From the NCBI GenBank assembly GCA_947501845.1, contig CANMXP010000001.1, positions 62,001 through 126,000 of the forward strand: a stretch of 64,000 nucleotides of DNA, written 5' to 3'. The notes below the pieces were generated by a model that made no database searches, was not told where the DNA came from, and was given only the letters and a program-made list of their open reading frames with translations. The DNA comes from an uncultured Flavobacteriaceae bacterium (GTDB lineage: Bacteria > Bacteroidota > Bacteroidia > Flavobacteriales > Flavobacteriaceae). Positions 17,446 through 26,680 of the stretch are shown in pieces; within the stretch, counting starts at the first letter, position 1, and the number at the start of each line of letters is the position of its first letter. The translations under genes were made by a program, and so were the position numbers.

Positions 17446-18285
17446 ATGGGCCAAGAGAATTGGATTACTGTTAAAGAGTATGAGGATATTACCTATAAAA
17501 AAAAGGGAGGAGTCGCTCGTATAGCTTTTAACAGACCAGATGTGCGTAATGCTTTCAGACCAAAAACAACTAGCGAATTATATGATGCCTTTTATGATGC
17601 TAATGAAGATGTAAATATAGGTGCAGTGCTTTTATCTGCAGAAGGGCCATCGACCAAAGATGGCGTATATTCCTTTTGTAGTGGTGGCGATCAAAAGGCT
17701 AGAGGACATCAAGGTTACGTAGGGGAAGATGGATATCATCGTTTAAATATATTAGAAGTCCAACGTTTAATAAGGTTTATGCCAAAAGCTGTTATTGCTG
17801 TTGTTCCTGGTTGGGCAGTAGGTGGCGGACATAGCTTGCATGTTGTTTGCGACTTAACTTTAGCAAGTAAAGAACATGCTATTTTTAAGCAAACGGATGC
17901 AGATGTAACTAGTTTTGATGGAGGCTATGGATCTGCTTATTTGGCAAAAATGGTTGGACAGAAAAAAGCACGTGAAATATTTTTCTTGGGAAGAAATTAT
18001 TCTGCACAAGAAGCTTACGAAATGGGTATGGTGAATGCCGTGGTACCACATGAAGAATTAGAAGCTACTGCTTACGAGTGGGCACAAGAAATATTAGCAA
18101 AATCACCAACATCCATAAAGATGCTTAAATTCGCCATGAATTTAACAGATGATGGTATGGTTGGTCAACAAGTATTTGCAGGTGAAGCAACACGTTTGGC
18201 TTACATGACAGATGAAGCCATTGAAGGAAGAAATGCCTTTCTTGAAAAGCGCAAGCCTAACTTTACTAAAAAATGGATTCCATAA
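17446..18285 (+). CDS. menB: 1,4-Dihydroxy-2-naphthoyl-CoA synthase
   Basis: A 279-residue crotonase-fold enzyme that cyclises o-succinylbenzoyl-CoA to DHNA-CoA in menaquinone synthesis. MenB features are plain: VARIAFNRPDVRNAFRPKT, FCSGGDQKARG (oxyanion region, about 75-85), VVPGWAVGGGHSLHVVCDL, QTDADVTSFDGGYGSAYLA with the MenB-specific Asp/Tyr region, and the C-terminal KRKPNFTKKWIP. A TTG 18 bases upstream is in frame, but MGQENWITVKEYEDI is the conserved start. Its stop overlaps the menA start as TAATG, so the operon is translationally coupled. Confidence 0.95.
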   Translation: MGQENWITVKEYEDITYKKKGGVARIAFNRPDVRNAFRPKTTSELYDAFYDANEDVNIGAVLLSAEGPSTKDGVYSFCSGGDQKARGHQGYVGEDGYHRLNILEVQRLIRFMPKAVIAVVPGWAVGGGHSLHVVCDLTLASKEHAIFKQTDADVTSFDGGYGSAYLAKMVGQKKAREIFFLGRNYSAQEAYEMGMVNAVVPHEELEATAYEWAQEILAKSPTSIKMLKFAMNLTDDGMVGQQVFAGEATRLAYMTDEAIEGRNAFLEKRKPNFTKKWIP

Positions 18286-19187
18286 TGAACAGAGCCTCTC
18301 TTTGGATTTCTACAATGCGTTTAAGGACGTTGCCTTTATCAATATCGGGGATTGTTTTAGCATCATGTTTAGCAGAATATAATGGGTATTTTGAATGGCG
18401 AATAGGCATTCTTGCTATTTTTACTACGCTTAGTTTTCAAATACTATCCAATCTTGCTAATGATTATGGTGACGGCGTTAAAGGCACCGATAATAATGAT
18501 AGAATTGGTCCAGAGCGTGCTATACAGTCTGGAAAAATATCACCAGAAGAAATGTTTAACGCTATTAAAATTAACGTTTTAATTTCTATAGGATTGGCTT
18601 TTTTACTCATTTTTAGTGCATTTGGAGTCAAACATTTTTTACTCACACTTTTGTTTTTTATACTTGGTATAGCATCTGTTGTCGGCGCTATAAAATATAC
18701 TGTAGGAAACAATGCTTATGGATATAGAGGTTTAGGAGATGTTTTCGTATTTATCTTTTTTGGTTTAGTAAGTGTTATTGGTTGCTATGTATTGTATGCA
18801 AAAACAGTGGATCATGTGGTTTTCTTACCAGCTTGCACCATAGGATTATTAAGTACAGGAGTGCTCAACCTTAATAATATGCGAGATATTATATCTGATG
18901 AGAAATCAAATAAAATAACGTTAGCAGTTAAGATAGGGATTAGATATGTTAAGATATACCATTACGCATTAATAGGAGTTGCAATTGTATTATCTGCTTT
19001 ATTCGGAATATTGTATTATACATCACCGTTTAATTTAATTTTTATCGTGGCTTATATTCCTTTGCTAATGCATCTAAAAACGGTAAGTAAAAATAGTGAT
19101 CCCAAATTATTAGATCCCGAGCTAAAAAAATTAGCACTAACAACTGTTTTATTGGCGATACTTATGGGAGTAGGGCATTTGTTGTAG
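18285..19187 (+). CDS. menA: 1,4-Dihydroxy-2-naphthoate polyprenyltransferase
   Basis: A 300-residue integral membrane UbiA-family prenyltransferase that attaches the isoprenoid tail to DHNA. The first Asp motif NDYGDGVKGTDNNDR (residues about 60-75) and the second, NNMRDIISDEKSNK (about 203-216), bind Mg-diphosphate in the family; about eight membrane helices surround them. An upstream ATG at 18273 would add MDSI, but ATG at 18285 overlaps the menB stop by one base and gives the usual MNRASLWISTMRLRTLPLS start. It is followed after 43 bases by the UPF0173 gene. Confidence 0.94.
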   Translation: MNRASLWISTMRLRTLPLSISGIVLASCLAEYNGYFEWRIGILAIFTTLSFQILSNLANDYGDGVKGTDNNDRIGPERAIQSGKISPEEMFNAIKINVLISIGLAFLLIFSAFGVKHFLLTLLFFILGIASVVGAIKYTVGNNAYGYRGLGDVFVFIFFGLVSVIGCYVLYAKTVDHVVFLPACTIGLLSTGVLNLNNMRDIISDEKSNKITLAVKIGIRYVKIYHYALIGVAIVLSALFGILYYTSPFNLIFIVAYIPLLMHLKTVSKNSDPKLLDPELKKLALTTVLLAILMGVGHLL

Positions 19188-19230
19188 TTTTTTTGTATTT
19201 TACTGTAGCAAAATTTAATATCACTAAATA

Positions 19231-19908
19231 ATGAAAATCACATTTTACGGTCACGCTAGTTTAGGCATACAAGTAAATGATGTTGATATACTTGTAGACC
19301 CATTCATTTCAGGGAACCCTAAAGCATCGCATATTAATTTAGATGAACTAAAAGCGGATTATATTTTAGTAACCCATGCACATCAAGATCATATATTAGA
19401 TGTTGAAGCAATAGCCAAACGAACAGGAGCTATGGTCATTTCTAATTTTGAAATTGTTTCACATTTTGAAAAATTAGGAATTGAAGGTCATCCTATGAAT
19501 CATGGTGGAATGTGGGATTTTGACTTTGGTACAGTTAAGTACGTCAATGCGATTCATACATCGTCTTTTCCAGATGGGAGTTATGGTGGACAGCCAGGAG
19601 GTTTTGTTATTGAAGGGGAGCACAAAAATATTTATATAGCTGGAGATACTGCGTTAACTTTTGATATGAAACTTATCCCGCTTCAAACAAAGTTAGATTT
19701 AGCCATTTTGCCAATTGGTGATAATTTTACTATGGGTATAAATGATGCCATTTTAGCTAGTGATTTTGTTGCATGCGATAAAGTATTAGGCTATCATTTT
19801 GATACGTTTGGTTATATTGAAATTGATCATCAGGTAGCAATACAAAAGTTTTTCGAAAAAGAAAAAGATTTAATGCTTCTTGAAATTGGTGATTTTATAG
19901 AATTGTAG
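19231..19908 (+). CDS. UPF0173-type metal-dependent hydrolase in the menaquinone operon
   Basis: A 225-residue metallo-beta-lactamase-fold hydrolase of the UPF0173 type. The metal site is intact: THAHQDHILD (HxHxDH, about 50-59), MNHGGMWDF, IAGDTALTFD (Asp, about 138-147) and the closing HFDTFGYIEID histidine. The family hydrolyses unknown substrates. Its stop abuts the menC ATG with no spacer (TAGATG), and it sits between menA and menC, so it is very likely co-expressed with quinone synthesis. DHNA-CoA thioester hydrolysis is a step that needs an enzyme, and this fold includes thioesterases, but assigning that role here is an inference. Confidence 0.88.
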   Translation: MKITFYGHASLGIQVNDVDILVDPFISGNPKASHINLDELKADYILVTHAHQDHILDVEAIAKRTGAMVISNFEIVSHFEKLGIEGHPMNHGGMWDFDFGTVKYVNAIHTSSFPDGSYGGQPGGFVIEGEHKNIYIAGDTALTFDMKLIPLQTKLDLAILPIGDNFTMGINDAILASDFVACDKVLGYHFDTFGYIEIDHQVAIQKFFEKEKDLMLLEIGDFIEL

Positions 19909-20946
19909 ATGATAGTTGCATCGTATAAAAACTACATTTTAAATTTTAAACAGGCTAGTGGTACTTCACGTGGTGTTTTAAAAACAAAAGAAACCTGGTT
20001 TCTTATCTTAAATTCTGAAAAAAAGCAGGGTATAGGTGAATGTGGTTTATTTAGAGGGCTTTCTATCGATGATAGACCAGATTATGAGGAAAAACTAAAA
20101 TGGCTTTGTAAAAACATTAATAATGATTTAGATGACTTGTTATCTGAATTAATCGAATTTCCAAGCATTCAATTTGGTTTAGAAATGGCTTTTATATCTT
20201 TAGAAAGTCAGAATAAATTTGAATTATTTCCATCGAAGTTTTCTCAAGGCAAAGATACAATTCCAATTAATGGTTTAATCTGGATGGGCACGGAAGTATT
20301 TATGAAACAGCAGATAAAAGATAAAATCGATGCTGGTTTCACATGTATAAAGATGAAAATTGGAGCGATTGATTTTCAAACCGAAATAAATCTTATAAAG
20401 TCTATTAGAAAAGAATTTACTTCTAAAGATATAGAATTACGAGTTGATGCTAACGGCGCATTTTCACCTAATGAAGCTTTAGAAAAGTTAAAAATATTGT
20501 CAGACTACGATTTACACTCAATTGAACAACCTATAAAACAAGGTCAAATACAAGCAATGAGCACATTATGTAAAGTTACCCCATTGCCAATCGCTTTAGA
20601 TGAAGAATTAATAGGTGTTTTTTCTGTAACAAAAAAGCAAGAATTATTACAAACTATAAATCCGCAATACATCATTTTAAAACCAAGTTTAGTTGGAGGT
20701 TTTAAAGGAAGCGATGCGTGGATTAACAGTGCAGAACAGTATCAGATTGGGTGGTGGATTACCAGTGCCTTAGAAAGTAATATAGGGCTTAATGCCATTG
20801 CTCAATATACCTATAGCAAGCAAAGCAATATGCCTCAAGGACTTGGAACTGGTGGATTGTTTACCAATAATTTTGACTCACCATTGCAAGTTAAAAATGG
20901 TACATTGCAATATAATAATAGTATTAATTGGAATCTAAATTTATAA
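19909..20946 (+). CDS. menC: o-Succinylbenzoate synthase
   Basis: A 345-residue enolase-superfamily enzyme that dehydrates SHCHC to o-succinylbenzoate. Active-site residues are all present: CIKMKIGAID (KxK acid/base, about 146), RVDANGAF, IEQPI and ALDEELIG (three Mg ligands) and ILKPSLVGG (second catalytic Lys, about 258). The N-terminal capping domain spans about 1-100. The ATG begins directly after the UPF0173 stop, and three bases separate its stop from the CPBP gene start. Confidence 0.94.
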   Translation: MIVASYKNYILNFKQASGTSRGVLKTKETWFLILNSEKKQGIGECGLFRGLSIDDRPDYEEKLKWLCKNINNDLDDLLSELIEFPSIQFGLEMAFISLESQNKFELFPSKFSQGKDTIPINGLIWMGTEVFMKQQIKDKIDAGFTCIKMKIGAIDFQTEINLIKSIRKEFTSKDIELRVDANGAFSPNEALEKLKILSDYDLHSIEQPIKQGQIQAMSTLCKVTPLPIALDEELIGVFSVTKKQELLQTINPQYIILKPSLVGGFKGSDAWINSAEQYQIGWWITSALESNIGLNAIAQYTYSKQSNMPQGLGTGGLFTNNFDSPLQVKNGTLQYNNSINWNLNL

Positions 20947-20949
20947 TAT

Positions 20950-21933
20950 ATGTATATAGCTCAAGCTTATAAAGGGTTGCACGAATGGTGGCGGTATATA
21001 ATAGGAGTTGTGCTAGCAATTGCTGGGGTTTTTGTGTTTTCTGCACCGCATTTAATTGCTTTATGGATAGAAACTCTAAACGGGAATGTAGATCCATCTC
21101 GAATGCATGATGCAAACTATATCATGTCATTATTTGAGTCTAATTTAAATTTAGTATTTGTTTTGTTACCATTTGTTGGGGGCTTATTAGCTTTATTATT
21201 AGCTGTTAAATATTTACATAACCAATCTTTTAAACATTTAACGACCACTCGGAAAAAGATAGATTGGAAACGGTTTTGGTTCATTTTCTTTCTTTGGGGT
21301 ATCGTTTCAAGCAGTTTTGTTTTGATAGATTATTATTTCACACCAGAAGACTATGTGTTAAACTTTAAATTACAGCCATTTATAATTCTTAGTATTATAG
21401 CTATCGCATTAGTGCCATTACAAACTAGCTTTGAAGAATATTTATTTAGAGGGTATTTAATGCAAGGTATTGGCATTATAGCAAAAAACAAATGGATACC
21501 ATTACTTATTACATCTCTAGTTTTTGGCTTATTGCACATAGCCAATCCTGAAGTTGAAAAGTTAGGCTATGTTATTATGATTTATTATATAGGTACAGGG
21601 CTGATGCTAGGTATAATAACCCTTATGGATGAAGGGATGGAATTAGCATTAGGGTTTCATGCTGCTAACAATTTATTTACTGCGCTTCTTGTAACAGCAG
21701 ATTGGACAGCTTTTCAAACACATTCTATTTTTAAAGACATGTCAGATCCAGAAACTATGGGCTTAATGGAAATATTTGTTCCAGTGTTTGTTGTATTTCC
21801 AATATTACTTTTTATACTTTCTAAAAAATATAAGTGGACCAATTGGAAAGATAAGCTTTTTGGAAATGTTGTAGAGCCACCAAAAGAAGACTATAAAATT
21901 ATAGAAGAAATAGGAAGTGACACCCAAATATAA
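20950..21933 (+). CDS. CPBP family intramembrane metalloprotease
   Basis: A 327-residue integral membrane protein with about seven helices and the CPBP/ABI (Rce1-like) motifs: SFEEYLFRGYLMQG (EExxxR, about 158-171), FGLLHIAN (about 194-201) and GFHAANNLF (HxxxN, about 236-244). The family includes CAAX-type proteases and bacterial immunity or regulatory proteases; the target of this one is unknown. It is embedded between menC and menE; its 3' end overlaps the start of menE by 17 bases, so it belongs to the operon, although no role in quinone synthesis is known to me. Confidence 0.9.
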   Translation: MYIAQAYKGLHEWWRYIIGVVLAIAGVFVFSAPHLIALWIETLNGNVDPSRMHDANYIMSLFESNLNLVFVLLPFVGGLLALLLAVKYLHNQSFKHLTTTRKKIDWKRFWFIFFLWGIVSSSFVLIDYYFTPEDYVLNFKLQPFIILSIIAIALVPLQTSFEEYLFRGYLMQGIGIIAKNKWIPLLITSLVFGLLHIANPEVEKLGYVIMIYYIGTGLMLGIITLMDEGMELALGFHAANNLFTALLVTADWTAFQTHSIFKDMSDPETMGLMEIFVPVFVVFPILLFILSKKYKWTNWKDKLFGNVVEPPKEDYKIIEEIGSDTQI

Positions 21934-23008
21934 TAAAGTTCATAATAGGTTTAAACTCAATGGCGTTTCGTACACTTACGAAGACCTTATGGAAGTAGCT
22001 TATAGTTTTGTAAAAGAGGGAGAGCTGTATGAGAGTAATATTGGTGAGTTTTTACTCGATTGGCTAGACCAAAACGACTTTATAATTGTTAATACCTCTG
22101 GATCGACAGGAACTCCAAAGCCAATTTCGATTAACAAACAAGCCATGGTGAATTCCGCCATAGCTACAGGCGATTTTTTCAATTTAAAACCTGGAGATAA
22201 GGCTTTACATTGTTTGCCTTCAAGTTTTATCGCTGGTAAAATGATGCTTGTAAGAGCAATGATTCTTGGATTGGAACTAGATTTAGTAATTCCTACTTTA
22301 CAACCAGAATTTAATACGAAAATCCATTATGATTTTTGTGCTATGATTCCGCTCCAACTTCAAAATTCATTAAATACATGTGATCATATTAAAAAGATTA
22401 TTGTAGGAGGTGCATCGGTTTCAAAAGCATTAAAAACTAAGATTCAAAAGCTTAATTCAAACGTTTATGAAACTTATGGTATGACAGAGACTGTGACTCA
22501 TATTGCTATTAAGCAAATAAATAATTTTAATAATGATAAAGAGCGTCATATTAGTCCTGTGGAAGCATCTTATTTCCAAACATTACCAGATGTTTCCGTT
22601 TCACAAGATGAAAGAGGCTGTCTAGTAATTAATGCTCCTAAGCTTTCTAAGGCTAAAATTATAACGAATGACTTGGTTAAATGCTTTTCTAAGAATGAAT
22701 TTGAATGGTTAGGGCGCTACGATAACGTTATAAACTCTGGTGGACTTAAATTATTTCCAGAAAAGATAGAAGCCAAACTTCAGGATAGAATGGATAACCG
22801 CTTTTTTATAGCCTCAAAAGCTCATGAAACTCTAGGAGAACAGCTTATTTTAGTTTTAGAAAGTGATTCTAATACGCTAGATCAGTCTACTTTTTTGGGG
22901 TTGGATAAATTCGAAAAACCAAAAGAAATTTATGCCGTTGAACGATTTATAGAAACACCTTCAGGGAAAATTCAACGTAAAAAAACATTGGAATTATTAG
23001 ATTTATGA
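21917..23008 (+). CDS. menE: o-Succinylbenzoate-CoA ligase
   Basis: A 363-residue adenylate-forming ligase, short as usual for Bacteroidota MenE (typically 350-370 against about 450 elsewhere, from memory). Motifs: VNTSGSTGTPKPISI (P-loop-like A3, about 53-67), ETYGMTETVTHIA (A5), EWLGRYDNVINSGGLKLFPE (A7/A8) and ETPSGKIQRKKTLELL with the catalytic Lys near the end. The start is a GTG overlapping the CPBP gene by 17 bases; the next in-frame ATG would remove the conserved LNGVSYTYEDL region. It closes the operon; sppA follows after 52 bases. Confidence 0.92.
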   Translation: MTPKYNKVHNRFKLNGVSYTYEDLMEVAYSFVKEGELYESNIGEFLLDWLDQNDFIIVNTSGSTGTPKPISINKQAMVNSAIATGDFFNLKPGDKALHCLPSSFIAGKMMLVRAMILGLELDLVIPTLQPEFNTKIHYDFCAMIPLQLQNSLNTCDHIKKIIVGGASVSKALKTKIQKLNSNVYETYGMTETVTHIAIKQINNFNNDKERHISPVEASYFQTLPDVSVSQDERGCLVINAPKLSKAKIITNDLVKCFSKNEFEWLGRYDNVINSGGLKLFPEKIEAKLQDRMDNRFFIASKAHETLGEQLILVLESDSNTLDQSTFLGLDKFEKPKEIYAVERFIETPSGKIQRKKTLELLDL

Positions 23009-23060
23009 GCTTAAGTCGTAACTTTGTTATCTTTTTCAATACAAATAGAAAATAGAAATT

Positions 23061-24824
23061 ATGAATTTTATTAGACGTGTTTTATCAACAGTAACAGGTA
23101 TTATTGTATTTTTTGTTATCTGCTTTTTTGGGTTATTTCTAATTGGTTTGTTGGTGGGGTCTTCATCCGATGAAGTGATTCAAGTAAAACAAAATTCTGT
23201 TTTAGAATTAACATTAGATTTTCCTATAAGAGATTATGCCGATAAAACAGAATTTATAGAATATCCGTTTTTAAATGAAGATGAAAAAAATGGTTTATTC
23301 GATATTATTGATGCCATAAATTATGCTGCAAATGATGATAAAATAAAAGGCATTTCAATAGACAATAATTTTATTGTTGCAGGGGTTTCACAAATAAAAG
23401 CTTTGAGAAATGCTTTGTTAGAATTTAAAAAGTCGGGAAAGTTTATAATGGCATACGCCGATATTTATACACAGAAAGATTATTATTTAAGTTCTGTTGC
23501 CGATACTATTTATATGAATCCTGTTGGCATGATGGAGTTTAAAGGCTTGTATTCTGAACGTTTATATTATAAAGATTTTCAAGAAAAATCAGGTTTCAAG
23601 ATGGAAGTGGTGCGATTTGGAAAATATAAAAGTGCGGTAGAACCATATTTAGCTAATGAAATGAGCGATGAAAACAGAGAACAGATTTCTGTTTATTTAA
23701 ACGGACTTTGGAATGAAATAAAGCAGGATATTTCGAAAAGTAGAGATATTACCTCAGAGCGTTTAAATACCATTGCAGATAGTTTGCTGGGTAGAACGGC
23801 CAATTTAGCTAAAGCATCTCAGCTCATAGACCAAATTGCATATCATGACGAATATGTTAATGCTATGAAACATGCTGTTGGTATTGGTTTTAATGAAGAT
23901 TTAGAGTCTATTGCTATTGCAGATTATTCAGTTTATGCTGCTAACAAATCAACATCGTATAGAAGTAAAAACAAAATAGCGGTCATTTATGCAGAAGGAG
24001 ATATTGTTTATGGTGATGGGGATGAGGAAAATGTAGGACATGGCATTATGAATGCTTCCTTAAAAGAAGCTAGAGAGGACGATAAAATAAAAGCTATTGT
24101 CTTGCGTATAAATTCTCCTGGAGGAAGTGCCTTAGCAAGTGAATTAATTTGGAGAGAAATAGAATTGACTAAAAAAGTGAAACCTGTTATCGTTTCAATG
24201 GGAGATGTTGCGGCTTCAGGTGGTTATTATATAGCATGTAATGCAGATAAAATAATTGCAGAATCAACAACAATAACGGGGAGTATTGGCGTGTATGGCA
24301 TGTTGCCAAACGGCAAGCAATTAGCAGATAATATAGGCATTAATGCAGAACAGGTGATTACTAATAAAAATGCAGTAACATATAGCTTTTTTGAGCCTTT
24401 AAATGATGAACAACGTGCTTTTATTAAAGAAGGGATTATTGATATTTATGAATTGTTTACTGGTCGTGTTGCCGTAGGGCGTGATATGAAACAAGATGAT
24501 GTGAAAGCAATTGCTCAAGGGCGTGTTTGGACTGGTGTAGATGCCTTAAGTAATGGACTGATAGATGAGTTAGGAGGACTGGATTTAGCATTACAGAGAG
24601 CTTCTGAAGCTGCTGCCATTGAAGACTATAAAATAGAAGAGTTTCCTGTTTATGAAAAAGACCTTGATGAAATGCTAAGTGATTTAGGATTGGTAAAAGC
24701 TAAAGAAACTATTCTAAAAGAAGAATTAGGGGAGGAGAATTACAAGATTTTAAAAGAAATAAAATCAATGTCAGAGAAGAAAGGCATTCAATTGTTGTTC
24801 CCTTATAGTTTGGAGATTAAATAG
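23061..24824 (+). CDS. sppA: Signal peptide peptidase SppA, 67K type
   Basis: A 587-residue inner-membrane S49 serine protease that degrades cleaved signal peptides. One N-terminal membrane helix (about 8-33) precedes two tandem S49 domains. The catalytic Lys lies in the first (FGKYKSAVEP, Lys190) and the nucleophile Ser386 in the second (GDVAASGGYYIAC), the arrangement of E. coli-type SppA. The repeated Gly-rich ITGSIGVYG motif follows. It is downstream of menE and may share its transcript. A large inverted repeat with terminator potential follows the stop. Confidence 0.94.
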   Translation: MNFIRRVLSTVTGIIVFFVICFFGLFLIGLLVGSSSDEVIQVKQNSVLELTLDFPIRDYADKTEFIEYPFLNEDEKNGLFDIIDAINYAANDDKIKGISIDNNFIVAGVSQIKALRNALLEFKKSGKFIMAYADIYTQKDYYLSSVADTIYMNPVGMMEFKGLYSERLYYKDFQEKSGFKMEVVRFGKYKSAVEPYLANEMSDENREQISVYLNGLWNEIKQDISKSRDITSERLNTIADSLLGRTANLAKASQLIDQIAYHDEYVNAMKHAVGIGFNEDLESIAIADYSVYAANKSTSYRSKNKIAVIYAEGDIVYGDGDEENVGHGIMNASLKEAREDDKIKAIVLRINSPGGSALASELIWREIELTKKVKPVIVSMGDVAASGGYYIACNADKIIAESTTITGSIGVYGMLPNGKQLADNIGINAEQVITNKNAVTYSFFEPLNDEQRAFIKEGIIDIYELFTGRVAVGRDMKQDDVKAIAQGRVWTGVDALSNGLIDELGGLDLALQRASEAAAIEDYKIEEFPVYEKDLDEMLSDLGLVKAKETILKEELGEENYKILKEIKSMSEKKGIQLLFPYSLEIK

Positions 24825-24843
24825 TTTAAAATATTATAATGAT

Positions 24844-25009
24844 AAAAAAAGAGGTTGTCTTAAAAGTGTCATTCAGAACATAGTGAAGAATCTCTTAAGG
24901 ATTAAACAGTTGTTTGTCAAAATATTGGGATTTTTCGGCTTTGGCTTGTGCTGAGCATAGGCGAAGGACTCGAAAATGACAATTTATAAACTTTTAAGAC
25001 CTCTTTTTT
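24844..25009. repeat. Interspersed palindromic repeat (copy A) with outer terminator-like arms
   Basis: Outer arms at 24844-24866 and 24991-25009 are complementary (AAAAGAGG...TCTTAAAAG against CTTTTAAGACCTCTTTT) and end in T-tract, so they could end sppA transcription. Inside, 24867-24981 begins TGTCATTCAGAA and ends AATGACA and holds a small hairpin (TTCGGCT...AGGCGAA). The same inner unit recurs in reverse at 36626-36732. Confidence 0.75.
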
Positions 25010-25017
25010 GTGGCTTA

Positions 25018-25104
25018 CTCATTCAAAAGAATACTTCGCTCATTGTTGATTTCATAAGAAAGTGTTTGGGTTTAGTTTTATGCTAAACTTTAAAATCAAC
25101 TATT
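25018..25104 (+). repeat. Duplicated leader, copy 1 (before the short VWA gene)
   Basis: The 87 bases before this gene match the 88 bases before the next gene (26593-26680) at roughly four of five positions by hand alignment. Both start CTCATTCAAAAG, share TAGTTTTAT and TAAACTTTAAAA, and end CAACTATT just before the ATG. The similarity continues into the signal-peptide codons, indicating gene duplication with a retained leader. Confidence 0.75.
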
Positions 25105-26556
25105 ATGAAAGCACTATTAAACATCATTTTTGTATTAGGCATTTTTATGCAAGTACAAGCTCAAGAACTTATAATCACAGGAAAAGTAACATCGGCAAGT
25201 GATAAATCACCATTAACAGGAGCTAATATTTTAATTAAAGGGACTAGCAAGGGAGTAACTGCTAATTTTGATGGTCTTTACCAGATTAAAGCAAAATCAA
25301 CAGATATTTTGGTTTTTGCTTATGTTGGTTTTGTGACACAAGAAATAAAAGTTGGAAACCTGAATACAATTTCTGTTGCTTTAGAAGAAGATATTACTAG
25401 TTTGGAGGAAGTTGTGGTAATTGGGTATGCCACAACAAAGAAAAAAGAAATAACATGTTCTATTGCAGCGGTTAGGTCCGAATCAATTTCTTCAAAATTA
25501 TCTGGAAAAGTTAGTGGAATAAAACTAGATGACCAAGAGCCTCAATCTGGCTTATTAACCGCTGGAGAAATTAATGACTTAGAAAAATGGGGTGAATGGA
25601 AAGAAAATTTAAAGAAAGACGAATATAAACAAATACAACAAAACTGGAATTTTTATCTGGAAAATAAAATACAAGTAGCTATAAATGATAATAACGGATT
25701 ACCTCTAAATAATATAAAAGTGTCTTTGTTTAATGAATCAAACCAATTAGTAATGACAGCAAGAACAGATTTTACTGGAGAAGTCACATTATTTAAAGAT
25801 TTGAATCAAAAATGTGAAGATGATTATTATACCCTTCAAATTCAACAAAACAAAAGAATTTTAGGAAAAAAAATCACAAACACATATAAGCGAATTGAGT
25901 TTACATTGGACGAGCAATTACAATCCAACGATATTGATGTTATGTTTACTATTGATGCTACCGGATCGATGGGGGATGAAATAGATTACTTGAAATCTGA
26001 ATTAAAAAATATTATTACAAGATTAGATAAAAGTATAGATGATAAAAGAGTAGCATTAACGTTTTATAGAGATTTTGGAGATGCCTATGTTGTAAAAGAT
26101 TTTGACTTTAATTCAAATATTGATGCTGTTAAAGATATTCTATCTCATCAGGGAGCAGGAGGCGGTGGAGATTATGAAGAGGCCGTTGAACAAGCATTGA
26201 AAGTATCTATGGGCAAGAGTTGGAATACCAATGCAAAAGCGAAATTGTTATTTTTATTGCTAGATGCTCCGCCTCATTTTACTAAAGAAAATGTAGCTAT
26301 TATTAAAGAACAAATAAAATTAGCACAAGAAAAGGGTATTAAAATAATTCCGATTGTAGCAAGTGGAGCCGATAAAAACGTTGAGTTTTTAATGCGTTTC
26401 TTTAGTGTTTCAACAAATGGAACTTATGTTTTTATTACGGATGATAGCGGGATTGGTAATCCACATTTAAAACCAAGTACCAATGATTTTAAAGTAGAAA
26501 AACTAAATGATTTAATTGTAAGATTGATTGAAAAATATTCAGGAGTAATAAGTTGA
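25105..26556 (+). CDS. Secreted VWA protein with carboxypeptidase-regulatory and SusC-like N-terminal region
   Basis: A 483-residue exported protein (signal peptide 1-20, MQVQAQ end). Residues 22-95 form a carboxypeptidase-regulatory beta-sandwich (ITGKVTSASDKSPLTGANIL, GLYQIKAKSTDILVFAYVGF). Residues 100-140 read EEVVVIGYATTKKKEITCSI and SGKVSGIKL, the segment that in SusC receptors links to the TonB plug, but the plug is cut short. A second Ig-like part (about 190-265) precedes a VWA domain (about 272-480) whose metal site is intact (FTIDATGSMGDE, GGGGDYEEAVEQAL, LLLDAPPH). There is no barrel, so it is not a transporter. Its leader and signal peptide match those of the next gene. Function unknown; metal-dependent ligand binding at the surface or in the periplasm is inferred. 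Confidence 0.85.
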   Translation: MKALLNIIFVLGIFMQVQAQELIITGKVTSASDKSPLTGANILIKGTSKGVTANFDGLYQIKAKSTDILVFAYVGFVTQEIKVGNLNTISVALEEDITSLEEVVVIGYATTKKKEITCSIAAVRSESISSKLSGKVSGIKLDDQEPQSGLLTAGEINDLEKWGEWKENLKKDEYKQIQQNWNFYLENKIQVAINDNNGLPLNNIKVSLFNESNQLVMTARTDFTGEVTLFKDLNQKCEDDYYTLQIQQNKRILGKKITNTYKRIEFTLDEQLQSNDIDVMFTIDATGSMGDEIDYLKSELKNIITRLDKSIDDKRVALTFYRDFGDAYVVKDFDFNSNIDAVKDILSHQGAGGGGDYEEAVEQALKVSMGKSWNTNAKAKLLFLLLDAPPHFTKENVAIIKEQIKLAQEKGIKIIPIVASGADKNVEFLMRFFSVSTNGTYVFITDDSGIGNPHLKPSTNDFKVEKLNDLIVRLIEKYSGVIS

Positions 26557-26592
26557 AATAAGGTAAACGAAAGTTTATCTTTTTATACTTTG

Positions 26593-26680
26593 CTCATTCA
26601 AAAGCATACTTCACTCATTATAGATTTTATAAAAAAACATTTAACGCTAGTTTTATATTAAACTTTAAAACCAACTATTC
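26593..26680 (+). repeat. Duplicated leader, copy 2 (before the VIT/VWA/plug gene)
   Basis: Partner of 25018-25104. The main divergence is a block of about nine changes in the middle (26630-26650) and loss of the small hairpin TTTAG...CTAAA present in copy 1. It starts 37 bases after the stop of the preceding gene. Confidence 0.75.
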
